Shown here: piece by piece, positions 29,300 through 40,200 of the stretch
Position numbering within the stretch: the stretch's first letter is position 1
How the letters are laid out: every line of letters begins with the position of its first letter
DNA from: Diploptera punctata
Taxonomy: Eukaryota > Arthropoda > Insecta > Blattodea > Blaberidae
Length of the DNA stretch: 64,000 nt
Direction: 5' to 3'
Assembly (NCBI GenBank): GCA_030220185.1
Contig: JASPKZ010000424.1
Span: 124,001 to 188,000, forward strand
Made by a program: the position numbers and the translations under genes
Notes under the pieces: generated by a model
Seen by the model: the letters and a program-made list of their open reading frames with translations, nothing else
Databases searched by the model: none
Told to the model about the DNA's origin: nothing

Positions 29300-30065
29300 C
29301 GCTATTGAAAAACACTAAAAAATTGGGACTGGAAGTAAATATCAATAAAATTAAATATATGGTCGCACATAGAAATGCATTATATAATGGAAATAGACAG
29401 CTAATGACAAATTAGGGAAATTTTGAGGAAGTGGCTGAATTCAAATACCTAGGAACAATAATCACAAACAGGAATGAGATGAACAAATAAATTAAACATA
29501 GGCTCAATTCTGGAAATGCGTGCTATTATGCATTACAGAGACTCTTGACGTCCCAACTCCTTTCAAAAAAACGTTAAACTGAAAATATATAAAACTTATT
29601 CTACCAGTTATATTATATGGATGCGAAACATGAACTCTTACTTTAAGGGAGGAAAGGAGATTACGAGTATTTGAGAATAAAGTTCTTAGGATTTTTTTTG
29701 GACCAAAGAGAGATGAACAGACAGGTGAATGGAGAAGACTGAATAACTGTGAATTACATGGTCGTTATAGGAAGCCAGATATAATAAGAACAGTTAAGTC
29801 TCGTAGACTGCGATGGGCAGGACATGTGACACGAATGGGGAATGAAAGACGTACACGGAAGTTTCTTGTAGAAAACCCAGAGGGGAAACGCCCAGTTGGT
29901 AGACCAAGAATGAGGTAAGAGATTAACATTAACTATCATTTAAGGGAAGTAGATTATACAGGGAATGACTGGAAAACATTAGCACAGGATAGGGGCGTAT
30001 GGAGAGCTTTATATCCGCGCTGCCATGAGCCTACTGGTTCGATAGTGCCAGTGAGTTAGTTGGTT
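29300..30065 (+). mobile_element. LINE-A fragment, 3' 0.75 kb
   Basis: It begins in the RT thumb region (GAAGTAAATATCAATAAAAT) and runs through 'YLGTIITNRNEM', 'YYALQRLLTSQL', 'FGPKRDEQTGEWRR' and 'RLRWAGHVTRMGNERR', ending AGTGCCAGTGAGTTAGTTGG. Indels shift the frame. It closely resembles the 63.4-64 kb copy. Confidence 0.87.
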
Positions 30066-30121
30066 ATATGCCAAGTTTGGTTTTGATAAAACAAGAATTC
30101 CGGGCCTAGAGCGACTTACGG

Positions 30122-30234
<113 letters not shown>

Positions 30235-30308
30235 GGAAAGAAAAATAAACTTCTGAACTGGGATTTGAATCCGAAACTTCACATTACGACGCCAGGTTGA
30301 GAAGTTAA

Positions 30309-30812
30309 CAAACGTGCGTTGTAGGGCCTACATTATTTTTTGCGCGATGTTTTTTTTCAAAATAATACATAATAGTAAAATAATATATTTGTTGGAAAAA
30401 TTTGCGTTCATTATAAACAACTACCTAACGTTAACAGTGTGGGCAATGTTTATTAGTTTAAACTACAGCAGGCCATGAGGCCAATTAGCGATAAAATGGC
30501 GGCAAGTGCGTGTTTACTGTTTTACATTGTTTCAAATAGAGTTCAGTTCATTTAAAATGCAGTGATTTGTTTCGTATAAGGTACATTAACCCTACCTTTT
30601 GGATATTTTTTGTGCATACATTGTATGTAGCATACATAGAGGGCAGGTGGTTTTACTTCCCACACGCGTTTTGTAATATGTACTATTACAGTATAGTAAT
30701 TTTATTACAGTATAGTTATTTAGGTTGGTAACCCCGAAATATAGGAAGTTGAACTTTCAATCAAGGTCGCCATTGCTGTAAGTATGACAAAACGCACTTT
30801 AGCGCAACAACA
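30309..30812 (-). mobile_element. N element copy 2, inverted to copy 1
   Basis: The complement of the copy at 11563-12030: TTTTTTGCGCGATG at the left, AACTACCTAACGTTAACAG, AGGGCAGGTGGTTTTACTTC, GTCGCCATTGCTGTAAGTA and AAAACGCACTTTAGCGCAA at the right. About 0.5 kb, no ORF. Confidence 0.6.
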
Positions 30813-30990
30813 TTTATTTTTCTTCCTTACACGGAGTGTTCCGAAACTATTCGTTCAAATTAATACAGGAGGTAGAAAACATCAAAACAAATATATTTCA
30901 ATAAGGAACATGTGGTCTCTGAAGTCAACTTGTTATGTTAGGGACGAATTACACAGAATACAGTTTAACTTACTAATTACAGCAGTAGCA

Positions 30991-31262
30991 TCACAGGAGT
31001 TGCTCGAATGTACGACCATGTGCCTGTATGCACGCAGTACATCGTCTGATCGTTGATTGTCGTGTTCGTTCCAAGATTCCTGGCATGTCCACAATGTCAG
31101 CAACGCCGGCAATTCTAGCGACAGGGTTATCTTCTGTTTCCACAGCGGTTTCATACACCAGCTGCTTCGCATGTCCCCAGAGGAAGAAATCTAGACACGT
31201 GAGGTCAGGTGATGTGGATGGCCAGGCCAAAGGGTCACCTCGGCCGACACAACAGCTTAAGT
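30991..31262 (-). pseudogene. Tc1/mariner-superfamily transposase, C-terminal relic
   Basis: Minus-strand frame 'MAWPSTSPDLTCLDFFLWGH' continues 'AKQLVYETAVETEDNPVARI' and ends 'RRCTACIQAHGRTFEQLL'. It matches the end of DDE_3-type transposases: the SPDLTxLDFFLWG block with the last acidic residue, then the RI..A and C-terminal G.xxEQLL helix. The frame is open for about 80 codons but lacks everything upstream. At 31265-31330 TTGACTTCTGAGACCGCATG echoes (inverted) GGTCTCTGAAGTCAAC at 30912, likely transposon flank pieces. Confidence 0.8.
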
Positions 31263-31351
31263 CAGCACACTAACAAAATGTTCTCTAACATTACATGTTG
31301 ACTTCTGAGACCGCATGTTCCTTATCGATGCCCTTTGCATATGATTAAGTA

Positions 31352-31430
31352 CCACGAGAGGTTGCGGGACATCGGTCGCACTGTCATCTCATGGCTTTTA
31401 TAACAAAGCATTTAAAGAGAATATTTACTT
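31352..31430 (-). mobile_element. tL element body only
   Basis: CCACGAGAGGTTGCGGGACA, TCATCTCATGGCTTTTATA and TTTAAAGAGAATATTTACTT match the antisense body of the tL copies; the tRNA-like unit is absent. Confidence 0.5.
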
Positions 31431-31544
31431 ACGCTTCTTTATTTCAATGTAATAAATAATTATGTAATTGACAAATAATTTAATTATAACATCAAAACAT
31501 ATATATATATAAATTTTGGTAATTATCATTTTGGGTTGCCTCTG

Positions 31545-31700
31545 GTCCCGAAGGTCGCAGGTTGAAACTTGGCCGGGGTGGATGGATTTCTTAGGATGGA
31601 AAAATCCAAGAAGGAAGTACTTCGGGAGGGACTTTAAACTGTGGGTCCCGAGTCTGAAGATTTTCAGGCACATAAAAGAACCTTAAGCCTGAATAAAGAG
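31545..31700 (+). mobile_element. SINE-6, sense
   Basis: Head remnant with GGTCGCAGGTTGAAACTTGG (B box region), body GATTTCTTAGGATGG, GTCTGAAGATTTTCAGG and AACCTTAAGCCTGAATAAAG. Sister of the antisense copy at 6015-6182. Confidence 0.6.
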
Positions 31701-31832
31701 CCCTGTAAACAAAATTTAGCGACCTCTTTCATCATAGTAATGCCTTAGTGGTCTACCAGACGTATCATTGGACCGGTATGTTGACCGTATACCATTCATG
31801 ACATATTTTAAGAAATAAGACTAAATTATAAT

Positions 31833-32902
31833 TTTTTTTGTTCAATGCCACCTGTTTGTCATTCGACATTTCAGGTATTCTCTCTTAGCATTGGCGTACT
31901 GTAACCCACTTCTGTGGTTGGGGCGCCTGGAAGGCGGGGTAACGCTGCCCCAATGATATGATGGGTGATGGCGATGGGTAATGATGCGCCAGGAGAAGCC
32001 TTAAACCTAAACTTAATCTAATGAAGTGAATATGATATTGATGACTATTTAACTCATGCCCCAAATGGGAGTCAATGACCAATCACGTTTCAATGATTTC
32101 TGTATTACAACCAATCAGAGACGTGTTTCACGAAATAATTATCAACGTTAGGATTATCATATATTAAGCAAAGCTCCTCCTTTTTAATATTCTGAACAGG
32201 TCTGACCGTTATTTTGCAGTGACTGAGCCTATAACAAATACGGCTACCAGATTGTATATAATAGTGCTTACATGTCAACATTTGTAGCAATTGATTATAC
32301 CACCAAAAAAAGAAACCACTGTTTGCACTTTCTTAAATGTATACGACATCAAAAATGAATTAATATACAGATTGATGTGTTTCATTTTTTCTCCACTAGA
32401 GAGCATTCTTACAATATTGCGTTCCTTTGGCAATAAATAGTATGATCTGGTTGCAGTGATAAACAAAAGAAGCAGTAGAAGCGTAGGCTACCTATCGTTT
32501 CTCATTAGTTTTCAAACATCACCGTTTACTTTAAATATAAAAATATTTTTAAATAACTGTAGTTAAATAATGATTTGTGAGTAAACAGCTTTATTTTATT
32601 CGTTAAATAGTCCTAACAAATGCCACTCTTGATTTCCAAATTCTCTAGATAAATTCACTCCTCACTTCGTGAGTCGTGAATTTATCGATAATTTGGAAAT
32701 CACTCGTGGCATTACTTATGATAATGATGGCCAGATGATGTTCGGGGACCGTTTGGGCCTTAAAGTATCCTGACATTTGTCTTACAGGTGAGAAAAAAAC
32801 CCGAAAAACAACCTCACCCAGGAAACTTGTCCCAAGCGGGGAACGAACCCGGGCCCGCTGCGTGACAAGGCAGCACGCTACCTCGAGACCACAGCGGTGG
32901 AC
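31833..32902 (-). mobile_element. SINE-2, antisense, carrying HP element, 15-bp TSD
   Basis: Tail 2 lies at 31833-32044 and the shared centre plus tRNA head at 32718-32902, with an HP element between. The whole is flanked by AGACTAAATTATAAT at 31818-31832 and 32903-32917. The duplication proves one SINE insertion and fixes the SINE-2 ends: poly-T complement at the tail and GTGGAC complement at the head. Confidence 0.9.
32045..32717 (+). mobile_element. HP element copy 2, inside SINE-2
   Basis: It starts CTATTTAACTCATGCCCC and ends GGCATTACTT, with ATGA on each side. The SINE-2 consensus at this point reads GATGATAATGATGG, so the empty site contained ATGATAA. Terminal hairpin with arms TGCCACTCTTGATTTCC and GGAAATCACTCGTGGCA plus inner AATTCACTCC pairing. 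Confidence 0.88.
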
Positions 32903-33194
32903 AGACTAAATTATAATAACTCCTACCTAAGGAGAGGCTAAGGTCCAACACTGGGATGCTACGCCGATGTAGATGTGGGTCATTTTAGGTGTCTACTAAA
33001 GGGTCTTTCATATATTACCGCTCTTTTTTTTTTAAATGCATCGAAATATTTTTTTTTTAATGTTCATCTACATACAGTCCCATTTAAGTAAGGGAAATTA
33101 TATCAGGCATATGTCCACCTCCGTTGTCTCGGCAGGTAGTTACTCCCTCTATGAAGTTCTCTCAGTGTGTGATCTCAATTTGTGGCGACTAGGA

Positions 33195-33335
33195 ATGGCC
33201 TCCCAGATATTGTGACCTTATTACCTTACTCCATATGACTTATTTTTATGAGATTCTGTGAAGTCCAAAGTCTACGAGAACAAATCACAAACAGTTCTCC
33301 AATTTAAGAGAGAAATTAACAGAGATGTCTGTAAA
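33195..33335 (+). pseudogene. Mariner-like transposase fragment
   Basis: Translation with one frame change gives 'LTPYDLFL', then 'DSVKSKVYENKSQTVLQFKR' and 'EINRDV'. This is the 'xPxDFFLWGxxKSKVYxNKPxT' region of a mariner-type transposase. Immediately downstream a piece of LINE-A begins. Confidence 0.6.
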
Positions 33336-33349
33336 AGGGTCATCTCATG

Positions 33350-33432
33350 ATGATTAACTCAAAATAGGGATGTATGGAGATGTTACGTCTACGCGGCAAT
33401 GAACATCCGGGTTTGATAGTGTTAGTTGTCTT
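33350..33432 (+). mobile_element. LINE-A, extreme 3' end
   Basis: AAAATAGGGATGTATGGAG, then GCGGCAATGAACATCCGGG and TTTGATAGTGTTAGTTG: only the last 80 bp of the element. Confidence 0.75.
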
Positions 33433-33909
33433 ATATTTTAGGCGGTGGGTTCTGTGTTGCAGATTTGCGGCACGAGAAAAAAAACTTCGAAAATAAATAA
33501 CTAAAAACAAATTTTTATATTATATTTTCGCAGTATAATACAGCTATTGCAAAAAGTCATCATTAGAAACTTCCGGGCCGTAGTCATGATATGTGGAGGA
33601 AGTTACGAAGGTTAACGATCTAAATTTCAAAGCGGAATGAAAAACCAATATAGCATATTATTATCGACGAGATCTATACTATATCCGAGCTAAGTTCCAG
33701 TTGTACTGTAAACAAACTTGTATAAGATATTACTCCGCCGACTTCTTCTATTGGGGGAAACGTGGTACTACTTTTACCCGCCATATGACTGAATCATGTG
33801 TGGAACTGTCAACGATAGATACATCGTATTTTACGGGACGTAAAAACTGAATATAAGATAAGATGGTATTAATAATTAGGAACTTCCTCCATTTCTTATT
33901 TATTTATGA

Positions 33910-34540
33910 CTATTTAACTCATACCCCAAATGGGAGTCAATGACCAATCACATTTTAATGATTTTTTATTTACAACCAATCACAGTCTTTTTCACCTCGA
34001 TTTTATCAATTTAATTTCATCACTTTAAAATCAAGCTCCTCCTGTTTAACATTCTGAATAGGTCAGACCATTATTTTGCAGTGACTGACTATCTAAGAAA
34101 TACGTTGAATATAACTATTTATATATTAAGATGTAAGACTCCTATAATGCATGTGGCTACCAGATTGTATATATAGTGCACGAATGTAACCAGATAGTGC
34201 TTGCGGGAGATAATATAAAAACCATTTCTAGCAATTGATTATAGTACAACAAAAGAAACCACTGTTTGCACTTTCTCAAACGTATTATTTCCCAGGAATT
34301 CACGTTCCAGAAAAATATAATTGACATATTTATATCATAGGACATTAGAAATTAATTAGTAACCTATAATTTTGGTTCATGTTTTTTTCTCCACTAGGGT
34401 GCATTCTTACAATATTGCGATCCTTTGGCAATAAATAATATGATCTGGTTGCAGTGATGAACAAGTGAAACATAACAAACGCTTCTCATTTGTTTTCAAA
34501 CATCGCCGTTTACATTAGATAGATTGATAGACACACACAT

Positions 34541-34599
<59 letters not shown>

Positions 34600-34756
34600 A
34601 TAACTATATTTAATAATTATTTGTGAGTAAACAGCTTAATTTTATTCGTTACATAGTCCTAACAAATGCCACTCTTGATTTCCAAATTGTCTAGATAAAT
34701 TCACATAGTGAATCGTGAATTTATCGATAATTTGGAAATCACTCGTGGCATTACTT
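33910..34756 (+). mobile_element. HP element copy 3, inside O element
   Basis: ATGA-CTATTTAACTCATACCCC on the left, ATTACTT-ATGA on the right. Terminal hairpin arms TGCCACTCTTGATTTCC and AAATTGTCTAGATAAATTCA pair with TGAATTTATCGATAATTTGG and AAATCACTCGTGGCA around a roughly 10-bp loop. An (AC)(AT)n microsatellite of about 60 bp is expanded inside. Other O copies show TTATTTATGACAAAC at the insertion point, so the target again held ATGA. Confidence 0.88.
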
Positions 34757-34780
34757 ATGATAAATATATTATATATGGGC

Positions 34781-34987
34781 CTACCTAACCAGACATTTAC
34801 ACTTTTTCCATGATGTACATAGATATCCTTTGTTTACAATTTCATTGCGAGCAGAATATGTGCTCCTTGCTGACTCACATGTAAATTTTGCTGTTATTTT
34901 CACCACATCCTCAATGACTAATGTTGGATTTTTTTTTTCAATAAAGTTTGAAACTTTCAAAATAAATTGTTTCTCTCCGTTTTTCAA
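34781..34987 (-). CDS. O-element peptide, 68 codons
   Basis: The minus-strand frame begins MKNGEKQFILKVSNF and continues with 'NPTLVIEDVVKITAKFTCES', 'SARNEIVNKGYLCTSW' and 'KKCKC'. It aligns along its length with the frames at 48883-49134 and 9895-10035. Conservation of 'GEKQ', 'PTL.IED/NV', 'ITA', 'NKGY', 'SW/AWKK/R' in three copies that differ widely at DNA level suggests past coding selection. No homolog recognised; it could be the N-terminal DNA-binding part of a transposase. Confidence 0.5.
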   Translation of the reverse strand: MKNGEKQFILKVSNFIEKKNPTLVIEDVVKITAKFTCESARSTYSARNEIVNKGYLCTSWKKCKCLVR

Positions 34988-35595
34988 ATGCTTTGCTTTC
35001 CGATGTTTTAAGAAATTCTACAAAGAGCAGCCATTTTTGAAACAACTGAAATCCCAACATATTCTTCATGCGCATAAGTAACAATAAAACAATGCTTATT
35101 TAATGTATTAAAATTGTAATTATATATTTTAAGATTCTCCCGTATAACTTGTATAGACATGTGTTACATTTTTTTTATTTCCTTTATATCGAGTGTTAGA
35201 AAGCGAACTAAATTTTCTTACACGCTTAAAGGTAAAAACCATTATTCGACCAATGAAAATGCAGTAATACATCTGGTTTGTTTACATTACAAATGAAACT
35301 TAGATCGGAAGAGTACTATAACATATCATTATCGACCTGAACTATTGGGCACTTTAATGCACATAATTAATTGTATCTTTCAAATGACATAAACTAACCC
35401 ACAGGGGCAGTATTTATTTTTTTGTCATTGACATATTCGGTTGCATGCTATTATCCATTACAGGGACCCTTGCCGTCCCAACTCTCTAAAAAAAACATTA
35501 AACTGAAAATATATAAAACTGTTATTCTCCCAGTTATATTATATGGATGTGAAACATGAACTCTTACTTTGAGGGAGGAGAAAATATTATGAATA

Positions 35596-36782
35596 CAATA
35601 AAACTTGTTCAATCCGGAACGTGGATAATGCGGAAATATGTACAATGTGAACAAATGTATTGGTCCCGGCGAAATAATAGTAATATTACGTTATTTATTT
35701 TGTATAAAACGGAATCTGTCTAACGCGGAAACGGAAGGATATTCCTACACAATTCATGAAAAAAAGCTTATAAGGCGGAAAGACAGAAATAAATTAGTTT
35801 CCACTTCATTGAATTCCCGTTAGGCGAAATAACAATAAGGGATGATTTCTGCCGCCGGGTGAAGTATTTTATATCTATATCATAAATTTTCTTTTGGCCT
35901 CACTGTACACCCGTTATGCGAAAAACAGGTTCGTTTAACAAATATTTGGCGTGTGACATCCTTGTTACAAAAAACCAGTGCACTGTAAAATCTTAAATTT
36001 CTTTAAGATCTGAGACCGATTGTGTACTTACCTTTCACAGGTAGCATTCTTAATTTCCGGAATAAAGATAGCTAAATCGTATGTATCATTGATATTAAAC
36101 GAAAAAGTGAAAGTGATTGAAGATAAAAAAAACTCTCAGTACGCGAAATAATAACTAAATTTAAATGTAAAAAAACCCAAGTTTATGAGATTTTAAAACA
36201 CAAAGAAAAAAATTAATGAATGGATGCAAGGAAATCATCAAACGAAGAGGAAAGCAAAATAAATAAATTAATTAAATAAATGAAGAAATCAAGGAAGTAG
36301 TGTGAGAGTGTTTTATAAGTGCACGATCAAAATATCTCCAAATTTCCGGACCTATGCTCCAAGTCAAGCTCTAACTGTTGCTACATCCATAGAGAATAAC
36401 GATTTCAAGGCATCTTCAGGTTGGTTGTACAGTTTTAAAAGACGACACAATGTAGTGTGGAATGAATTTTGCGGGAAATCAAAGGGTGTGGACGAAAGTA
36501 TAGTCAGTGGGTGGAAACCGAAACTGCATACATTAATTTAAGGATACGGGCCTAAGAGAAATTTTTAACGCTGACGAAACGGATTGTTTTTATTCGCGTT
36601 ACCGTCGAAGTCGCTCGTACATACTAACTATACTTCACTTTCCAACGGCAGAGGAACTACAATTAATACAAGGTACGTAAAATCTAAGATTAGTTAATAT
36701 TTTTTTGTTTTTATAATGCGGAATTTTGTCCAATGTGGAAAAAAATGGTCCCATGAGATTCCGCTTTGAACAAGTTTTACTG
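35596..36782 (+). mobile_element. pogo/Tigger-like DNA transposon, internally deleted
   Basis: Left end CAATAAAACTTGTTCAATCC; right end complement of CAGTAAAACTTGTTCAAAGC. The CAGTAAAAC... terminus and TA target duplication (35594-35595, 36783-36784) are typical of Tigger elements. At 1.19 kb it is too short for a full transposase, of which only N-terminal parts are left. Confidence 0.87.
36090..36660 (+). pseudogene. Tigger-type transposase remnant (HTH and CENP-B-like parts)
   Basis: Three reading-frame pieces in the right order. About 36165-36245: 'KKTQVYEILKHKEK' and 'EWMQGNHQTKRK', a psq-type helix-turn-helix. 36302-36541: an open frame with 'NDFKASSGWLYSFKRRHNVV' and 'GWKPKLHTL', the CENP-B/Tc5-type second HTH. 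About 36555-36600: 'EIFNADETDCFYSRY', the first catalytic Asp of the DDE domain in its usual NADETxLFY setting. The catalytic domain is then cut off by the right TIR. Confidence 0.82.
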
Positions 36783-37302
36783 TATTTGTGAATAAAGTTT
36801 TTAGGTATATTTTTGAACCAAAGAGAGATGAACAAACAGGCGAATAGAGAACACTATATAACAGTTAGCTACATGATCTTTATAGGAAAACAGATCTAAC
36901 AAGAACAGTAAAGTCGCATAAACTGCGGTGGGCAGGACATGTTCAATACGGAATATAAGGGGCATGTAAACTTATAGAAAACCCAGAGGGAAAACGCCCA
37001 GTTTTTAGAACAAGAATAGAATAGGAAAATAAGATTAACCATGATTTGAGGGAAGTGGATTATACATGGAATGATTAGAAAACATTAGATCAGGATAGGG
37101 ATGTATGAAGAGCTTATGCCCACGCGGCCATGAACCTTCGGGTTCAATAGTGTCAGTGAGTTAGTTTCCTTAGTAGGGATGATGACAATTTATGTATATA
37201 AAAATATTTTAATGAGAAAAATGTCAATAGTTATTTTCCTTCGTAATTGTCTAAAATGCCTTTTATACACAGCAATTAAATTTGAAATAGTAGTAAATAC
37301 TA

Positions 37303-37690
37303 CTTTTTTTGCAAATTCCCCAGGTTGTCTTTCGACATTCCTGGTGTTCTCTCCTGGCATGGCGTACTTGTAACCCACTTCTGAGATTGGGGCGCCTGGA
37401 AGGCGGGTTTACGTTGGCCCGATGATATGATGGGTGATGATGATGATAGTGGTGCGCCAGGAGAGTTCTTAATCCTAAGCTTAATCTAAGATGAATGTGA
37501 ATGATGATGATTGCGATGGCCATATGATTTCGGGGTCCGTTTGGGCCTTAAAGTTTTCCTGGCATTTGTCTTACAGCTGAGGAAAAACCCCCATAAAATC
37601 CGCACCCAGAAAAACTGTCTCGACCGGGGATCGAACCCGGGCCCGCTGCGTGACAAGGCAGCACGCTACCTCGATACCACAGCGGTGGAC
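37303..37690 (-). mobile_element. SINE-2, antisense, full length
   Basis: Poly-T complement, TTGTCTTTCGACATTCCTGG, CCACTTCTGAGATTGGGGCG, CGATGATATGATGGGTGATG, then the shared centre and tRNA head, ending ACAGCGGTGGAC. Length about 388 bp. Confidence 0.9.
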
Positions 37691-37852
37691 CCATACTAAA
37701 AAATATAGTGACATAAAAATGCACTTAAAAATAAATACATTGTTTGAATACTGCTGTAGTTTTAAATTTATGTATATATTTTTTTGTGATTTATGACGTA
37801 ATTTATGGCATGACGATAAAATTGACACTTCAATACAGCTTTCAAAATAATA

Positions 37853-37910
37853 GTGTTTTATTTATTCTAGCAGAGTTAAGGTCACAAGGCCTTCTCAACC
37901 GGCACAAATA
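37853..37910 (+). repeat. Short 'GAGTTAAGG' repeat
   Basis: GTTTTATTTATTCTAGCAG, AGTTAAGGTCACAAGGCC, TTCTCAACCGGC: third copy of the block at 4396-4480. Confidence 0.5.
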
Positions 37911-37911
37911 T

Positions 37912-38285
37912 ACTTTTTTTTCGCCAATGCCACCACGTTGTCATTTCGACATTCTGGTATTCTCTCCTGGCATGGTGTTACTGTAACCCACTTCTGAGGT
38001 TGGGGCGCCTGGAAGGCGGAGTTAGGCTGCCCCGATTATATATGATAGGTGATGATGATGATGGGCCAGGAGAAGCCTTAAACCTAAACTTTATGAATAT
38101 GTTAATGATGACCAGATGATGTTCGGGGACCGTTTGAGCCTTAAAGTTTACTGACATTTGTCTTACAGGTGAGCAAAAACCCCGAAAAAAAAACAATCAC
38201 CCAGGAAACTTGTCCCGACCGGGGATCGAAAACTGGGCCCGCTGCGTGGCAAGGCAGCACGCTACCTCGAGCCACAGCAGTGGAC
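37912..38285 (-). mobile_element. SINE-2, antisense
   Basis: Tail 2 (CACTTCTGAGGTTGGGGCG, CTGCCCCGATTATATATG), then the shared centre with GACATTTGTCTTACAGGTG and the head, ending CACAGCAGTGGAC. A short deletion in the GATGATG stretch distinguishes it. Confidence 0.88.
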
Positions 38286-38333
38286 ATAAACAAATCTTTA
38301 TATAGGCCTACGTACTAAATAACAATTCATACT

Positions 38334-38500
38334 GCGCAAGTTTGTGTTCGTAATGCTCGAAAAGTAATCGGTCGATTGACTGAAATTTTAACACAATTTT
38401 GTATTCGAATACGCGCGTGTTTGCCGCTATCTATTTTGCTCTATAACCATTAGAAATATATTACAGTTCCGGTAACTGCAGCCGTCTTGGTGAATCCTAA
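38334..38500 (-). mobile_element. F repeat fragment, antisense
   Basis: CAAGTTTGTGTTCGTAATGC, CGATTGACTGAAATTTTAAC, CTATAACCATTAGAAATA: only the outer third of the F body. Confidence 0.6.
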
Positions 38501-38555
38501 GGCATGTGGCAAGAGGGAACATTGCCGTGTGGGGGAGGAAGTAGTAGTCATGCAT

Positions 38556-38949
38556 TTTTTTTTTTTTTTTCAAATGCCCCATATTGTCTTTCGACATTCC
38601 TGATGTTCTCTCCTGGCATGGCGTACTTGTAACCCACTTCTGAGGTTGAGGCGCCTGGAAGGTGGGGTTACGTTCCCCCGATGATATGATGGGTGATGAT
38701 GATGATAGTAGTGCGCCAGGAGAGTCCCTAATCCTAAGCTTAATCTAAGATGAACATGAATAATAATGATTGCGATGGTCATATGATTTCAGGGACCGTT
38801 TGGGCCTTAAAGTTTTCCTGACATTTGTCTTACAGGTGAGGAAAACCCCCGATAAAAACCTCACCCAGAAAAACTGTCCCGACCGGGGATCGAACCCGGG
38901 CCCGCTGCGTGACAAGGCAGCACGCTACCTCGATACCACAGCGGTGGAC
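38556..38949 (-). mobile_element. SINE-2, antisense, full length
   Basis: 18-bp poly-T complement tail, then all tail-2 blocks, shared centre and tRNA head, ending ACAGCGGTGGAC. One of the best preserved SINE-2 copies. Confidence 0.9.
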
Positions 38950-38977
38950 TTGCAAAAAACTATTTTCTTATTAATAA

Positions 38978-39602
38978 CTAGCTAATACCCGGCGTGCGCT
39001 GCTACACCTAAATAAATGATTATGTGTTTTATGGTTAGTTAAATAAGTAAAAGGAAAAATAAATATACATTTATATCGTTATTATTTTTAGATATCCCGT
39101 GCTGATTACCCGGCGTTGTCCAGGAATCTACGCATCCCGATGTACTTGGCATAAATGAGCTGAAAGACAAAATTCGTTATTTTGAGTTATCCATAAAAGA
39201 ATACCCACCGTGCGCTGCTATGCTTGCCCGGGAATCTACTTATCCCGATCTTCTTGGCATCAATGAAAGACAAAAATGGTTGTTTTGAGTTATCCTTAAA
39301 AGATAAACATACGTTGTCGCGAACTTTTCTGTAGAGTTTTTTGAGATAGTCAATTCTATGTACATTAATTTTGTGTATTTGTTATGGTTTAGGCAGCGTA
39401 AGCCATTTAAAGGTAAAAAAAGAGTACATCTTCACGTGTTTCACTACAAAGAATGTTTTTAAGGGTGTAGGAGTTGAGTATCTCAACTCTCTTATAGCCT
39501 ATGTTCATCCCGGAAATCTCCTGAACATTTTGCAAAAAAACCCCATCACAATCGGATCAACGGTATGGGCGCGAATAAAGTACGAACAAACAAACAAACA
39601 TT
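38978..39602 (+). mobile_element. E repeat, near complete
   Basis: ACTAGCTAATACCCGGCGTG at the start, one CCCGGCGTTGTCCAGG unit and one CCACCGTGCGCTGC unit, CAATTCTATGTACATTAAT, and the tail CATCACAATCGGATCAACGG followed by AACAAACAAACAAACA. It is the cleanest E copy for defining both ends. Confidence 0.75.
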
Positions 39603-39837
39603 TTTATATATTAGATAATAATGAAATAAATTGTTATAAAAACAACACTATTCTAAAACGAACTCTCCAAACATATGAGAAAACATAAGTATTCACTAAC
39701 ACAAAACTAGTAGATAAAAAATTCAACGTGTAGCAACTACTCGTATTATGTTTTCAAAACTAAGTGTAGTTGCTGTCAGTACCTGCAACTCGCACCATAC
39801 AACATAGATCCCTCAAATGGGGGCTACAGAAGCCAAA

Positions 39838-40200
39838 ACTGAACTATAGGAGCAAATTGCTCTAGCGGTCACAAGTTTCGATGTTTCACAACGAAACTCA
39901 GTATATTCTATTAAAATAAAATTGGATAGATATTATCAAAAAAATCAGCGAAATCCAACCATTAGAACTTGGTGTTTACCTGAAATCCGAAAAAAATTGA
40001 CTCTTTAACAAAAGACATATTTGATTAGTCGCAATATATGCCTTTGTAAATTCAAGTTTTAGGTTACGGCGAGTGTTTAGGTGCTAAATGTTATGCTCTA
40101 AAACCATTATGTGTAGGAATTAATCTGTAACGAAAATTTAAAAATCATATTTGTATTTTTTTTTCAGCGTAGCAGCGCACGCCGGGTATTAGCTAGTACA
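39838..40200 (-). mobile_element. F repeat, antisense, with family start
   Basis: TAGGAGCAAATTGCTCTAGC, TTTCACAACGAAACTCAGTA, CCATTAGAACTTGGTGTTTA, and finally AGCGCACGCCGGGTATTAGC then TAGTA, the E/F start inverted. It shows that F and E copies share the same terminus. Confidence 0.7.

Larger units (their letters stand above)
31735..33010 (+). repeat. X repeat, opened by SINE-2 insertion
   Basis: Left part: GACCGTATACCATTCATGAC, AAATAAGACTAAATTATAAT. Right part: AATAACTCCTACCTAAGGAG, GATGCTACGCCGATGTAGAT. The antisense copy at 4245-4385 has the two parts together. A SINE-2 with a 15-bp duplication separates them here. Confidence 0.55.
33697..35308 (-). mobile_element. O element copy 3, carrying an HP element
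   Basis: TIRs: GAGCTAAGTTCCAGTTGTAC at 33697 and the complement (TTTGTTTACATTACAAATG, then AACTTAGATC) near 35305. Excluding the HP insertion at 33910-34756 it is about 0.76 kb. Between the ends on the minus strand is the O reading frame. Internal AAAACCATTATTCGACCAAT matches copies 1 and 2. Confidence 0.8.
35440..37170 (+). mobile_element. LINE-A fragment split by a Tigger-like element
   Basis: Left piece 35440-35595: GCATGCTATTATCCATTACA to GGAGGAGAAAATATTATGAA. Right piece 36783-37170: TATTTGTGAATAAAGTTTTT to AATAGTGTCAGTGAGTTAG. Joined at TA they give the normal LINE-A order 'TLTLREE' to 'FENKVL'. Confidence 0.88.
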
